In this document: piece after piece, positions 1-9,247 of the stretch
How positions within the stretch are numbered: the first letter of the stretch is position 1
Layout: each line of letters opens with the position of its first letter
DNA from: Streptomyces atratus
Lineage (GTDB): Bacteria; Actinomycetota; Actinomycetes; Streptomycetales; Streptomycetaceae
Direction: 5' to 3'
Assembly (NCBI RefSeq): GCF_014648655.1
Contig: NZ_BMRN01000029.1
Coordinates: 30,709-94,708, forward strand
DNA: 64,000 nucleotides
The notes under the pieces: generated by a model
The model's database searches: none
What the model was told of the DNA's origin: nothing
Seen by the model: only the letters and a program-made list of their open reading frames with translations
Made by a program: the position numbers and the translations under genes

Positions 1-4
1 CCGC

Positions 5-710
5 CTATCCGCGCGACCACTTGATCTGCTGGGACTTCGGCACCGCCACCACGTAACCGACTTCGAGCTGTTCGAGCAGGCGGCGGAAGTTCCAGTCCTG
101 CCCGTACGCCTCGTCCGCGGCCACCCAGGCGGGCCGGCAGACCCGCGGCCAGGCAGCGGCGCACGATGTCTCCGGCCAGCTCCCCCTTGGTCGCGAAGCC
201 CCGCTCCTCGGGGATCTTCGCCGCCCGGCAGCGGTCACGGTCGGAGGTCCAGGACTTCGGCAGATACAGCTCCCGGTCCACCAGAGCCCGGCCCGAACCG
301 GTGGCATAGGCGGCGAACACACCGATCTGGCAGTTGTCGATCTTTCCCGAGGTGCCGGTGTACTGCAGGCCGACCCCAGCCGAGGTGGTGCCCTCCTTGA
401 TGAACCCGGTGTCATCGAGAATCAGCACACCACCCGGACCGAGCTGCTCGGCCACGTAATCACGGACATCGTCACGCAGGGCGTCCGCGTCCCAGACGCT
501 GCTGTTCAACAGCCGCTGGAAACCGTCCGGCGTGCGGCGGCCTGCCCATTCCGCGATCTGCCAGCCGTTCTTGCGTGTCACCCGCTCCAGCAGACCACGG
601 ACATAGTCCCGCATCCGCCACCGCAGATCCGCCCGAGTGAACCTACCCGCCACCCGCGCGAACACCGACTCCAACTGCGGCTTGACGTCGAGCTCGCGCG
701 GATTGTTCAG
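5..710 (-). pseudogene. IS701-family transposase relic, frameshifted and truncated
   Basis: The reverse strand reads as a DDE transposase of the IS701 type: an N-terminal part ending in LILDDTGFIKEG (first catalytic Asp region), then VAADEAYGQD (second Asp region) and AVPKSQQIK. The reading frame shifts near 127-137; removing one base there restores LPARWVAADEAYG. The protein stops at 5-7, right after SQQIKWSRG, where family members continue, so the C-terminal half with the last catalytic Glu is absent. No start codon with a ribosome site is visible upstream of 710. It is an inactive insertion-sequence remnant. The family call rests on remembered motifs only. Confidence 0.8.
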
Positions 711-847
711 CAATCCCTGCGATCCAGCACTACGGAGCGATTCAGCGGTGCCGCACTTCGGCCATCCGGCGCCCCGGCAGCCTGGCGACGCGACAGCGCA
801 GCACAGAGCTGCCGGGAATTCCGGCTGTCATCTCATCGGTGTCTTCG

Positions 848-870
848 ACGTTGGCGGCGGCCACTGACAA
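848..870 (-). promoter_or_regulatory. Orphan PafBC/RecA-NDp-like promoter half
   Basis: The reverse strand carries a perfect TTGTCAGTG (870-862), eight bases, then CAACGT, which is a poor match to TAnnnT. No start codon lies at the leaderless distance, and the sequence below it is the IS701 relic. It may be the promoter of a gene displaced by the insertion sequence, or chance. Confidence 0.3.
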
Positions 871-901
871 TCGGCCCCCGGCCGACGCCCGGCCGCCCCG
901 G

Positions 902-2056
902 TCATGCACGGTCCAGCCATTCCTCCAGCGCGTCCGGGGTGTCGGGGAGCCCGTACTCCGAGGACAGGCGCATGCCCAACTGCCCCGACGCCCAGATCCG
1001 GTCACCGGTCAGCAGCGCCCGCAGCATCGCGTGCTGGCAGGGCGTCAGCGTGTCCGGGCTGCCGGGTTCGGCTTCGCCGAGCGCGAGGGCGACCAGATCC
1101 GCGGCCTCTGCCCATGGCACCTGGTCCTGGTTCTCGATACCGGCGATGGAACGTCCGGCTGCGTCCAGTGCGGCGTCCCGGGAGGCGGCGGGCAGCTGGT
1201 GGAGCGTCGGGACGATCAGCTGTTCCGGGGAGTTGAAGCAGAAGCCGGTCCTGGGCTCCATCTCGTATTCCTCCGGATCGGCACTGATCGCGCCCAGCTC
1301 CGCGACCAGTACGTCGATGGCCGTGGCCGGGACATCGGGGGTGGCGATCCTGCTCAGCGCCACCGCCGCCGCCCAGCGGTCGGGGTCGTCCACGTCGGCG
1401 AGCATCCGCTCCAGAGGGGCAGTGTCGGACCGGTCCCCGCAGGCGCCCGCCAGCAGCCCGATGGCGATGAGCACAGTCGTGCGGTCACTTCTGGGCAGCG
1501 GGCTCCGGACGCTCAGCCGACGCAGCGCGGGCAGGATGTCCGCCGCCCTGCCAGGGAACCAGGCCAGGAGATGGACCGCCTCGCCCGCGATCCCCGGGTC
1601 CTGGTGATCCAGCAGCGGCACGATGACCGGCACGCCCGCTGCCACGGCCGCATGGGTGGCGGCCTCGAGTTCCCTGTCCTGCTGCGGCCAGCCGGCGAAT
1701 CCGGCCTCGTCGTAGCCGTCCGGCAGCAACGCGGCCTCGTCCTCGCCGACGACCAGGTGACGCAGGTAGACCAGGACGCGGGCCGGGTGAGGTGTGGTCC
1801 CCTCGGCGAGCATGTGCAACAGGAACGGCACGGCGTGGAGCGTGGCCTCGTAGACGCTTCCCTGGTGGTAGAGGTTGGACCACATACGGTCCCACGCCTG
1901 TGTCCGGCGTTCCCGGTCGCCGCGGACCAGAGCGCGCAGCTGCTCCGGGACGTCGGTCGCCGGGCCGTGGGCGTGTCGGAGTTCGGCCCAGGGCACCTGG
2001 TCGAGTTCGTCGAGTGGGCGGGTGCCGGGCGACGGTACGGCGCGGTCGGGTCTCAC
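902..2056 (-). CDS. HEAT-like repeat protein, coupled to LRR gene
   Basis: A 384-residue protein with a GTG start at 2056 that overlaps the upstream LRR stop codon as GTGA, so translation is probably coupled. It begins VRPDRAVPSPGTRP and contains WDRMWSNLYHQGSVYEAT, YLRHLVVGEDEAALLPDGYDE and helical segments such as GEAVHLLAWFPGRAADILPALRRL and RWAAAVALSRIATPDVPATAIDVL that resemble HEAT/ARM-type helical pairs. No signal peptide or catalytic motif is visible. Proteins of this kind occur as immunity-type or scaffold proteins near polymorphic toxins in actinobacteria, but no toxin is seen here, so the role is open. Confidence 0.75.
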   Translation of the reverse strand: MRPDRAVPSPGTRPLDELDQVPWAELRHAHGPATDVPEQLRALVRGDRERRTQAWDRMWSNLYHQGSVYEATLHAVPFLLHMLAEGTTPHPARVLVYLRHLVVGEDEAALLPDGYDEAGFAGWPQQDRELEAATHAAVAAGVPVIVPLLDHQDPGIAGEAVHLLAWFPGRAADILPALRRLSVRSPLPRSDRTTVLIAIGLLAGACGDRSDTAPLERMLADVDDPDRWAAAVALSRIATPDVPATAIDVLVAELGAISADPEEYEMEPRTGFCFNSPEQLIVPTLHQLPAASRDAALDAAGRSIAGIENQDQVPWAEAADLVALALGEAEPGSPDTLTPCQHAMLRALLTGDRIWASGQLGMRLSSEYGLPDTPDALEEWLDRA

Positions 2057-4398
2057 CGGGCGCTCCCCGGGGCCTCGGGTGCGGCGGTGCGCTGGGTCTG
2101 CCGCCACGACTGGAATTCGGGCAGCGCCGCGATGTCGGTGAGGTCGCCGAAGGACGGGTCGCGGCTGAGGATCTGGTCGGCCACCCGGTAGGCGTCGTCG
2201 GTGCGGCCGAGAGCGAGCAGGACGCGGACCTGGGTGTCGCGGACGAAGTCGTACTCCGGGGCGTCGGCAACCGACAGTGCCTGCTCGACTGCGGCGAGCG
2301 CGCGCTCGGGTTCGCCGCTGTGCAGCAGATGCCAGGCGAGGGCGTTGCCGGTGCGGCGTTTGACCTCTTCCTGGAAGGCGCCCTCGTCGGTGAAGTGCCA
2401 GATCGTGCCGGGTACCAGGGAGAGTGTCTGCTCGGCGTAACGGATGAGCTTCGCGGTCGGTTCGGGGCGGTCGCCGTCCGGGGCGTTCTCGGCGAGTTGG
2501 CCGAGGGCGTCGACCAAGCCGTAGTGGGCGTAGAGCCGGTCGTAGTCGGAGTGGCAGGCGCCCGGGGCGCAGAGCGCGACGGCTTCCTCGAAGGCGGTGA
2601 CGGCCGCCGCGTGGTCCTGCGCGACCTGCTTCTCGGCGCCCATCCTGACCAGAGCATGCACGGACTGCCAGTTCGGGTCGTGGACGACCTCCTTGGTGCC
2701 GGTGTCCCGCAGGTCGAGCCGGGTCCGCGGAAACATCGCGCGCAACCGCTCCAGCGTGGGCCGGTCGAGCTTGGTGTACCGCAGGCCCGCGAAATCGAGC
2801 CGGCGCAGTCCGAAGAACGACTCTGGAAGGGTGGTGAGTTCGTTGAACGACAAGTCGATGTGTCGCAGGTTCGACAGGTGGGTGAACGCGTCGTCGGGCA
2901 GCGCGCGGAAGGCGGTGCGCGCCTTCCGGCCGTCGAACGTTTCCTTGCCCCAGCGGTCGATCTCCAGGTGTTCGAGGGTGGTGATGTCCCAGATTCCGGA
3001 GAGCAGGTCGCGGCTGGGCGGGGGCTGGTTGGAGCCCGGGGTTCTGCCGCTCAGGCGCAGGACGCGCAGCCGGGGCAGCCGGGCCAGGTCGGGCAGCCGC
3101 GTCAGCCGGGCGGACAGGGAGTTGCTCAGGTTGAGTTCCTCCAGTTCGGTCAGGTTCAGCAGTTCGTCGGGGACGGAGGCCAGCCAGACGTACGACAGGT
3201 CGAGTGTCCTCAGTCCGGTCAGGCGGGTGACGATCGGAGGGAAGTCGACCAGGGTGTCGCAGTGGTAGCGGCCCTGGTGCTGGCGGGACAGGTCCAGTTC
3301 GCGCAGCGTGTGCAGCCGGGCGAGCGTGTCGGGGAGCGGGCAGGTCAGCTTTGCGGCGTGCAGCACCTCCAGGCGGTCCAGGTCGCCGAGGGAGTCCGGC
3401 AGGGCTGTGAAGGCGTTGTCGGAGATGTCCAGCAGCCGCAGGTTCCGCAGCCGGCCGATGGACTCGGGCAGCCCGGTCAGCTGTGTCCCGGCCAGGCGGA
3501 GTTCTTCGAGGGCGGCCAGCTCGCCGATGCGCGGGTCGATTGTCTTGAGCTCGGCGTTGCCCTCCAGGGAGAGGACCCGGAGGTTGGGGAAGGAGAGGAG
3601 CTGCTCGGGGAAGTGCCTCAGCTTGCGTTCGGACAGGTCGAGTTCTGTCACCTCCTCCGCACGCACCAGCAGCGCGTCCAGCTCCTCCAGGGCGGCCAGA
3701 TGGCTCGGCCGGACCCCGGCGCGCAGCACCTGCCGCCCCTCGCGCAGGGCCTCCTTGATCTTCCACGCGTCGGCCGTGCCGTGGTCGTCTAGGAGTTCGG
3801 GCAGCAGGACGGTGTCCAGCTCCTCTTCGGTGAAGTCCACCGGGCAGTTGGTGTAGTGGGGGTCGGCGACGAGCAGTGCCTGCGGCTGCTCGGCGAAGGT
3901 CATGCCGAAGTACGACCTGCTGATGATGATCCGGGCGCGGGTCCGCCCGCACACCACGAGCACACCGCCGTCTTCCCCGTACGAGCCGCAGATGCCGCCC
4001 GCCACCTCCAGGTCACCACGCACCACCACGTTGGGGCAGCCGGACAACAGCACGTTGCGCGCCCGCAGAGCCCCGGTGACCAGGAAGAAGTTGCCGCCGC
4101 TGTCGTCCCACCAGGCCAGGTCACCGTCGACGGTCAGATCACCGTCCACGACGGTGTTGTACGGCACCCAGTCGCTGTCGCCCTCCGGCTCCAGGTGACC
4201 CGCGACATGCAGACCGCCCTCGTACAAGCGGATCTCCTGCTCGTCGGCGAAGTCCACGTACGGGTAGCCGACATCGGCGGAGACCCGGAACCGCTCCTCC
4301 GCCTCCTGGGCGCTGATGAGGCGGTACCCCACCGGTGAGTGCACCGTTGTGAGGGCGGGGGGTACTGACGGGCCGCTCTGGGATTCGTCATCGGCCAT
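2053..4398 (-). CDS. Beta-solenoid/leucine-rich-repeat/TPR protein
   Basis: A 781-residue cytoplasmic protein with no signal peptide. Residues about 80-165 are a beta-solenoid of GDL strands (VVDGDLTVDGDL, VVRGDLEVAGG). A cap motif follows at about 190-225 (LLPELLDDHG, IKEALREGRQVLRAG). Residues about 235-560 are leucine-rich repeats (LTELDLSERKLRHFPEQLLS, LRLLDISDNAFTALPDSLGDL). The C terminus is TPR-like (AAAVTAFEEAVALC, PERALAAVEQALS). The solenoid plus cap recurs in the two neighbouring genes at 4504-6012 and 6254-6949. It overlaps the HEAT-like gene downstream. LRR and TPR suggest protein binding; an immunity-type or effector-neutralising role is inferred only from architecture. Confidence 0.85.
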   Translation of the reverse strand: MADDESQSGPSVPPALTTVHSPVGYRLISAQEAEERFRVSADVGYPYVDFADEQEIRLYEGGLHVAGHLEPEGDSDWVPYNTVVDGDLTVDGDLAWWDDSGGNFFLVTGALRARNVLLSGCPNVVVRGDLEVAGGICGSYGEDGGVLVVCGRTRARIIISRSYFGMTFAEQPQALLVADPHYTNCPVDFTEEELDTVLLPELLDDHGTADAWKIKEALREGRQVLRAGVRPSHLAALEELDALLVRAEEVTELDLSERKLRHFPEQLLSFPNLRVLSLEGNAELKTIDPRIGELAALEELRLAGTQLTGLPESIGRLRNLRLLDISDNAFTALPDSLGDLDRLEVLHAAKLTCPLPDTLARLHTLRELDLSRQHQGRYHCDTLVDFPPIVTRLTGLRTLDLSYVWLASVPDELLNLTELEELNLSNSLSARLTRLPDLARLPRLRVLRLSGRTPGSNQPPPSRDLLSGIWDITTLEHLEIDRWGKETFDGRKARTAFRALPDDAFTHLSNLRHIDLSFNELTTLPESFFGLRRLDFAGLRYTKLDRPTLERLRAMFPRTRLDLRDTGTKEVVHDPNWQSVHALVRMGAEKQVAQDHAAAVTAFEEAVALCAPGACHSDYDRLYAHYGLVDALGQLAENAPDGDRPEPTAKLIRYAEQTLSLVPGTIWHFTDEGAFQEEVKRRTGNALAWHLLHSGEPERALAAVEQALSVADAPEYDFVRDTQVRVLLALGRTDDAYRVADQILSRDPSFGDLTDIAALPEFQSWRQTQRTAAPEAPGSAR

Positions 4399-4503
4399 CT
4401 GTGGTTGCTCCGTGGGGTGAAGTGCCCGGTAAGGCGGATTCGGTGGGGGAAGTGCGAGGCGCGGTCGGCTGGGGCGGGCCGCCAGGCCGACGGGTACATG
4501 CGC

Positions 4504-6012
4504 TCAGTGGGCCTCGGCTTGCGCGTCCGCGCGGAAGACCGGCAGACCCTCGCGGAGCCGGGCGAACAGCAGACCCCGGTCCATCATTTCCTTGCCCTCG
4601 TCCTCGTCCTCGTCCTCGTCAGCGGCGAAGACCTCGTCCACCAGCAGCTCGCGCAACTGCTCCTGGACGCCTTCGCCGTGCCCCTGCTGGAAGTCGTCCA
4701 GGTCGAAGTGGAGATCCGCTTCCACCGAGGCGATCGTCGCGTGCTCGTCCTCGATGACCAGGCGGGCGCGGATGGTGCCCGCCTGGAGCGTGTTGTCGTT
4801 GTAGTAGCCGTAGACGACATCGGCCTCGATGTCTCCGTCGACGGACATCTCGCCGTCGGTGAACACCCCTCGGGCCGTCACCCCGCCGCGGATGGCCACC
4901 ACCGAATCCGGGCCGCAGTCCGCCAGCACGCCTTCCACCGCCAGGGAGCCGGTGACCACGAAGGGGGCCACCACATCCAGGTCGCCCTTCACCACCAGGT
5001 CGCCGTGATGAAAGAACGGCGTGTCCACCGACTGGTCGCCGACCAGGGTGCACGTCGCACCCGTTCCGCCGAGCGCCCTGGCGCACAACTCGGGAAGATG
5101 CGGCAGATGGTCGGGATTGCAGCCGTTGCCCAGTTCGGCCACGAAGTCCTGGTAGCTGTCGAAGTCCGGCTCCACCCGCCTGGTGAGCCAGCCGCTGTCG
5201 TCCGGGATCCCGGCGGCCTCACACACCTCGGACAGCTCGGCCCGCATCACCCCCGCCGCTTGCCGCAGCGCCTCCATGTCGATGGGCAGCGGCCCGCCCT
5301 CCACCACGGGATACCGCACATGCGCCGGGGCACCCGCAGCCTCCAACAGAGCCACGATCTCCGACCGTGCCTGCCGCTGCTCCATGCTGTACTCCGGCAG
5401 ACGCAACGCGATCCCCAGCGGAGTCCGGCCGAGGCCGTCGACCGCGGCGTTGTCGGCGCCGTGCTCCAGCAGCAGCTTCACCAGCCCCGGTCGCGCCGAA
5501 CGGACGGTCGCGTGCAGCGGAGTGTGTCCGCGATCGTCGACCGCGTCGGTCGGTGCGCCGTGGTCGAGCAGGAAGGCGTAGAGCGGCACGGCTGCGCAGC
5601 TGTTGTGGGCGAGGGACCCGCCGGTGGTGAATCTGCTCGGGCCGTCCAGCCGGGCGCCGTGCTCGACGAGCAGGGCCAGCACCTCCACGGAACGCCGCAC
5701 CACGGCCACCGGATCGGAGTCGTTCAAGGCCACGGCCCACACGGCGGGGGTGACACCGTTCTTGTCGACGGCGTGCACATCCGCGCCGCACTCCAGCAGC
5801 GCCCGTATCACCTCAAGGGAAGGCAGCGGGTCGTCGGCGCTGTAGGGGGCCTTCACCGCCCGGTGCAGCGGGGTGGCGCCCTGCTCGTCGTGCGCCGAGA
5901 CATCCGCCCCGTCGGCGATCAGTGATCGAACCAGTGCGGCACCCTCGGTGGGGTCACCGCCACGATCAGGCTCGACAGCAGCAAAAAGGGATTCGCTCAT
6001 GACTTTGCTCAT
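4504..6012 (-). CDS. Ankyrin-repeat/beta-solenoid protein with acidic tail
   Basis: A 502-residue protein from ATG 6012, preceded by AGGAGT at a workable distance. Residues about 20-250 hold ankyrin repeats (GATPLHRAVKA, ALLECGADVHAVDKNGVTP, GHTPLHATV, LLLEHGADNAAVDGLGRTPL). The middle part (WLTRRVEPDFDSYQDFVAEL) is unassigned. Residues about 345-440 form GDL strands (HHGDLVVKGDLDVV, MSVDGDIEADVV). The C terminus has an acidic DEDEDEDE run encoded by an iterated tcctcg repeat at 4597-4620, followed by LFARLREGLPVFRAD, the counterpart of the cap in the LRR protein. No enzyme motif is visible. Confidence 0.85.
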   Translation of the reverse strand: MSKVMSESLFAAVEPDRGGDPTEGAALVRSLIADGADVSAHDEQGATPLHRAVKAPYSADDPLPSLEVIRALLECGADVHAVDKNGVTPAVWAVALNDSDPVAVVRRSVEVLALLVEHGARLDGPSRFTTGGSLAHNSCAAVPLYAFLLDHGAPTDAVDDRGHTPLHATVRSARPGLVKLLLEHGADNAAVDGLGRTPLGIALRLPEYSMEQRQARSEIVALLEAAGAPAHVRYPVVEGGPLPIDMEALRQAAGVMRAELSEVCEAAGIPDDSGWLTRRVEPDFDSYQDFVAELGNGCNPDHLPHLPELCARALGGTGATCTLVGDQSVDTPFFHHGDLVVKGDLDVVAPFVVTGSLAVEGVLADCGPDSVVAIRGGVTARGVFTDGEMSVDGDIEADVVYGYYNDNTLQAGTIRARLVIEDEHATIASVEADLHFDLDDFQQGHGEGVQEQLRELLVDEVFAADEDEDEDEGKEMMDRGLLFARLREGLPVFRADAQAEAH

Positions 6013-6019
6013 GGTGAGG

Positions 6020-6042
6020 ACTCCTGGACAGCGCACTGACAA
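6020..6042 (-). promoter_or_regulatory. Possible PafBC-type promoter of the ankyrin gene
   Basis: TTGTCAGTG (6042-6034) is perfect; after eight bases comes AGGAGT in place of TAnnnT, keeping only the final T. The ATG at 6012 sits seven bases further, the same geometry as the leaderless promoters elsewhere in the window. AGGAGT could instead be the ribosome-binding site, so the promoter call is tentative. Confidence 0.35.
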
Positions 6043-6253
6043 CGGACCCCGGCAGGCCGGACGCCGGACCTGACGGAACGTAGAACATGTGACCAGGCCG
6101 TTGGTCATGAGCAGGGAGGTTCCGGTGGTTTCCGTGGCCGATTGCGTAGTTCTACTGACACTGGCGCCGGTCGAGACGCACACGGGGAGACGGCGCCATG
6201 CTCGGATGGGCCGGGTACCGCAGGCCGGCCACATCACGAAGGAGAACGAAGCC

Positions 6254-6949
6254 GTGCAGCTCGACGAAGAAGGCCAGGCGAGTTCGATCCCGGAGATCCT
6301 CGAACAGTTTCCCGGCCGCGAGTGGTCGTGGGCGCTGGAGGCGTTCGAGTACTGGGGCGCACCGCCGACGGTGCGGGTCTACCCCTCTGGATGCACGACG
6401 ACGCAGCCGGTCGAGACCGGCGACGGCCCGTATTTCGTGGTGGTGGACGGCGACCTCACGTCCACCGCCCCCGTGGATCTCGCGACGTGCGACTACACCC
6501 CGGGGCTCGTGATCGTGACCGGGAGCCTGAACGCCCCCTTGCTGTATTTCGCCGACAACATCCGTGTGTTCGTCGGTGGCGATGTCCGCGTCAGCGGTGC
6601 CTGTCTTGGGGCACTCGGAGACCGCAACGCCATGCTCACCGTCGAGGGCGAGCTCCACGCACGCGCCCTGATCCTGGGCTCATACGCCGAGGTCTGCGCG
6701 GACGGAGGCATCCGTGCGCTCGTCTACGCCCACGGGTTGGATCAGCTCTGCCCCGACATCGTCAGCGACGGCTTGGGAGACGACTCCCGCTTCTTCCGCC
6801 CGGAGTTGCTCGACCACCACGAGAACTACCCACCCATACTGTCCTTTCCCGCGGCGGTCAAGGCCGCCTTCGCCGGGGAGGAACTGTTCCTGCCGGGGGT
6901 GGAGGAGCGCTTTCCCGAACGCCTGGTGCTGCGCCGCGACTCCGCATGA
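6254..6949 (+). CDS. Solo beta-solenoid protein, paralogous module of the LRR and ankyrin proteins
   Basis: A 231-residue protein. GTG 6254 is chosen because AAGGAG lies about ten bases upstream and homology-like sequence starts here; the frame is open further upstream without a convincing ribosome site. It begins VQLDEEGQASSIPEILEQF. Residues about 60-150 carry the same strand pattern as its neighbours (VVVDGDLTSTAPVDL, VIVTGSLNAPLL, VFVGGDVRVSG, LTVEGELHARALILGSY). The C-terminal cap FFRPELLDHHENYP and AVKAAFAGEELFLPG matches the LRR protein's LLPELLDDHG and REGRQVLRAG. It is transcribed divergently from the ankyrin gene. Function is unknown. Confidence 0.8.
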   Translation: MQLDEEGQASSIPEILEQFPGREWSWALEAFEYWGAPPTVRVYPSGCTTTQPVETGDGPYFVVVDGDLTSTAPVDLATCDYTPGLVIVTGSLNAPLLYFADNIRVFVGGDVRVSGACLGALGDRNAMLTVEGELHARALILGSYAEVCADGGIRALVYAHGLDQLCPDIVSDGLGDDSRFFRPELLDHHENYPPILSFPAAVKAAFAGEELFLPGVEERFPERLVLRRDSA

Positions 6950-7069
6950 CAGACTCCCGGTGACGACGCCGGACTTCCGTACCAGGTTGGATAGTTCCAC
7001 GGATGCCCACGCCGGACGGCAATCCGTGCCGTCATCCCTCAGCCTTCGGACCAGGTCGGTCACCGCCGG

Positions 7070-7258
7070 CGGCGCGGCCGTGCCGGTGGCCGGCCGCCCG
7101 CCTTCGACGCCGAAGCGTACAAGCAGCGCAACGCGGTGGAACGCTGTATCAATCGGCTCAAGCAGTGGCGCGGCCTGGCCATGAGAACCGACAAGCTCGC
7201 CATCGCCTGCCAGGCCGCACTCCACCTTGCCGCCATCCTCATCTGGAGCCGCAGATGA
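7070..7258 (+). pseudogene. IS5-type transposase C-terminal relic
   Basis: In frame to the TGA at 7256-7258 the sequence encodes RPPAFDAEAYKQRNAVERC followed by INRLKQWRGLAMRTDK and LHLAAILIWSRR, the C-terminal end of IS5-family transposases common in Streptomyces. The final catalytic Glu (NAVERC) is present, but everything upstream is missing. It is a relic between the solenoid cluster and the SGNH hydrolase fragment. Confidence 0.75.
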
Positions 7259-7347
7259 CCGAGGTTCCAGACTTCGGTCCACCACCTGCACCTCGTCGGC
7301 ACGCAGACCTCCGCGCCCTTGGATGGCCGGCGGGGCCGCATGCCCTC

Positions 7348-8097
7348 CTACCGGTTGAGGATCTGCTCGACCGTGTCGGCCACCTGCTCGGCCTGGATGT
7401 CGCGGCCCTTCTCATTGGGATGCGCATACCAGGGGACCTTGGCTCCGAGATCGATCTGGGAGTCCTCCAGCAGGCCGCCGATGCCCCGGTCGGCGCCGTC
7501 GCACGCCGTATTGCCGCCGGTGTGGGCGTAGAGGTCGACGAAGTCGGCGCCGCCTTCGGCGTCAGCGGCGGCCTTCTTCATGACGTCGTTCAGCCGCTTC
7601 TGGATCTGGTCCAGGACCGGCAGAGCGTCCTTGGAGATGTCGGCGAACGGCAGCTCCGTCTGACCGGGCGCCGCGGTCAGGCACTTGGTGGTGTCCTCGG
7701 GCACGAGCCGGGGGTAGCCGACCAGGACGCGCTTCGCGTCGGGGGCGAAGTAGCCGATGCGGTCGAGCAGCTCCTCCAGATCCCCACCGACCTGCTCGAA
7801 CCGACCGTCCAGCCACCGCTTGCCGTCCCCGGACTCGAAGAACTCACCGCACTTTGAGGCCGGCTTGTCCCCATCCACCGGCTCTCCCGGCAGCAGGGGG
7901 TGGCCCCGGAGCTCGTCGGAACACTGCTTCAGGATGCGGTTGAAGCCCAGCGTGTTGCCGCCCATGCTTCCCACGGCCAGCTGGGTGTCCTGCTTGAGCG
8001 CGTCCTGCTGCGGCGGGACCGTCATGCCGGGCAGCAGCAGCTCCTGTTCTTGCCAGAAGTGCTCGACGAGGGCGCCTGGGAAGGAGACACGGCCCAA
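7348..8097 (-). pseudogene. SGNH/GDSL hydrolase lacking its N terminus
   Basis: A 249-codon reading frame resembling the C-terminal two thirds of secreted Streptomyces SGNH hydrolases: RVLVGYPRLVP, VDLYAHTGGNTACDG and the catalytic Asp-x-x-His region near WYAHPNEKGRDIQAEQ. The GDS block with the nucleophile Ser and the signal peptide are absent. The first MGRVSFPGALVEHFW residues do not look like a secreted N terminus. It is therefore probably a 5'-truncated pseudogene; a short reading of unknown function cannot be excluded. Confidence 0.65.
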
Positions 8098-8209
8098 GCC
8101 CCACGGCCGGGCAGCCCGTGGGGCTTCGGGCAGGGGCGACAGAGGGTCCCTGAGTAAACCGCAGGCGCCCGCGACGGCCGGGGGCGCGCCCAGCGGCCCG
8201 GAGGTCCGA

Positions 8210-9133
8210 CTACACTCCTGTCAGACTGATGAGCTTGTCCGGATTGCGCACGATATATACGCACTGAATGAGCCCGTCCCTGACGTCCACCTGAAAGACG
8301 GAGTCGGGCTTTCCGTCCGAGAGCACGAGCAGGCCCGGTGCACCGTTGAGCTCCAGGAACCGGATGTCGAGGTCCTGGGTCTGCTCGTGAGTCACGGCGA
8401 AGAGGAAGCGGCCGACCTTGTCGGCGCTCTCGATGATCCGCAGCGGCGCCTTGGACTTTCCTCCGCTGTCGCCGACGAGGCGCACATCGGGTGCGAGCAG
8501 GGCCAGCAGCTTCTCGATGTCACCGCCCGCCGCCGCCGCGAGGAACCGCTCCGTGAGGTCACGACGCCGGGCCGGGTCGACGTCATAGCGCGGTTTGCGC
8601 TCCTCGACATGGTGCCGCGCACGTCCTGCGAGCTGCCGTACCGCGGCCTCGGTCCGGTCCAGGGTGGCGGCGATCTCGGCGTACGGGAAACCGAACGTCT
8701 CGCGCAGGACGAAGACGGCCCGCTCCAGCGGCGACAGCGATTCGAGGACGACAAGCACGGCGACCGATACGGAGTCGGCGAGAACCGCCTGTTCCGCGGC
8801 ATCGGGCACGGTCGGTCCGAAGTCGGTGACGAGGGGCTCCGGCAGCCACGGCCCGACGTACGCCTCGCGCCGCGACTGCACCTGCCGCAGCCGGTCGATG
8901 GCGAGACGGGTGATGATCCTCACGAGAAAGGCGCGCGGCTCCCGTACCTCCTCACGTGATGCGGACGACCAGCGCAGCCATGCCTCCTGCACCACATCCT
9001 CGGCGTCGGCGATCCCGCCCAGCATGCGGTAGGCAACCCCGGTGAGCACGGGGCGGTGGTCCTCGAAGATGTCGGTCGCGGTGTCGACTGTCACCCCTCC
9101 ATCCCAGCCGAGAGTCCGCAGACTGTCCAGCAC
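8210..9133 (-). CDS. ECF41-type (SigJ-like) RNA polymerase sigma factor
   Basis: A 307-residue sigma factor. The N-terminal half has sigma-2 (FEDHRPVLTGVAYRMLG, DAEDVVQEAWLRW) and sigma-4 (LERAVFVLRETFGFPYAEIA). The C-terminal half is a SnoaL-like domain (RRDLTERFLAAAAGGDIEKL, LLAPDVRLVGDSGGK) ending in NPDKL. That end and the DGGGK-like DSGGK are the hallmarks of ECF41 factors, whose C-terminal domain controls their own activity. ECF41 genes usually sit beside a carboxymuconolactone decarboxylase/oxidoreductase/epimerase (COE) gene; none is present. GTG 9133 is preceded by GAGAGG; GTG 9094 is an alternative. Confidence 0.9.
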   Translation of the reverse strand: MLDSLRTLGWDGGVTVDTATDIFEDHRPVLTGVAYRMLGGIADAEDVVQEAWLRWSSASREEVREPRAFLVRIITRLAIDRLRQVQSRREAYVGPWLPEPLVTDFGPTVPDAAEQAVLADSVSVAVLVVLESLSPLERAVFVLRETFGFPYAEIAATLDRTEAAVRQLAGRARHHVEERKPRYDVDPARRRDLTERFLAAAAGGDIEKLLALLAPDVRLVGDSGGKSKAPLRIIESADKVGRFLFAVTHEQTQDLDIRFLELNGAPGLLVLSDGKPDSVFQVDVRDGLIQCVYIVRNPDKLISLTGV

Positions 9134-9247
9134 GAACCGCGCGGCCTCTCGAACTGCAAGCTACCGAGCGGTAATTGTTGTTGACGAGACGTCTAAGTCG
9201 CCTTCAGGCATGGCCCGTTCATGCTGGATCACCCCGGGAGCACCAGC

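Noticed and set aside
902..3952. A 1016-residue reverse-strand frame
   Set aside because: Only the part from 2056 to 902 has protein-like sequence; upstream it is the out-of-frame shadow of the LRR gene, rich in Arg/Pro/Ala.
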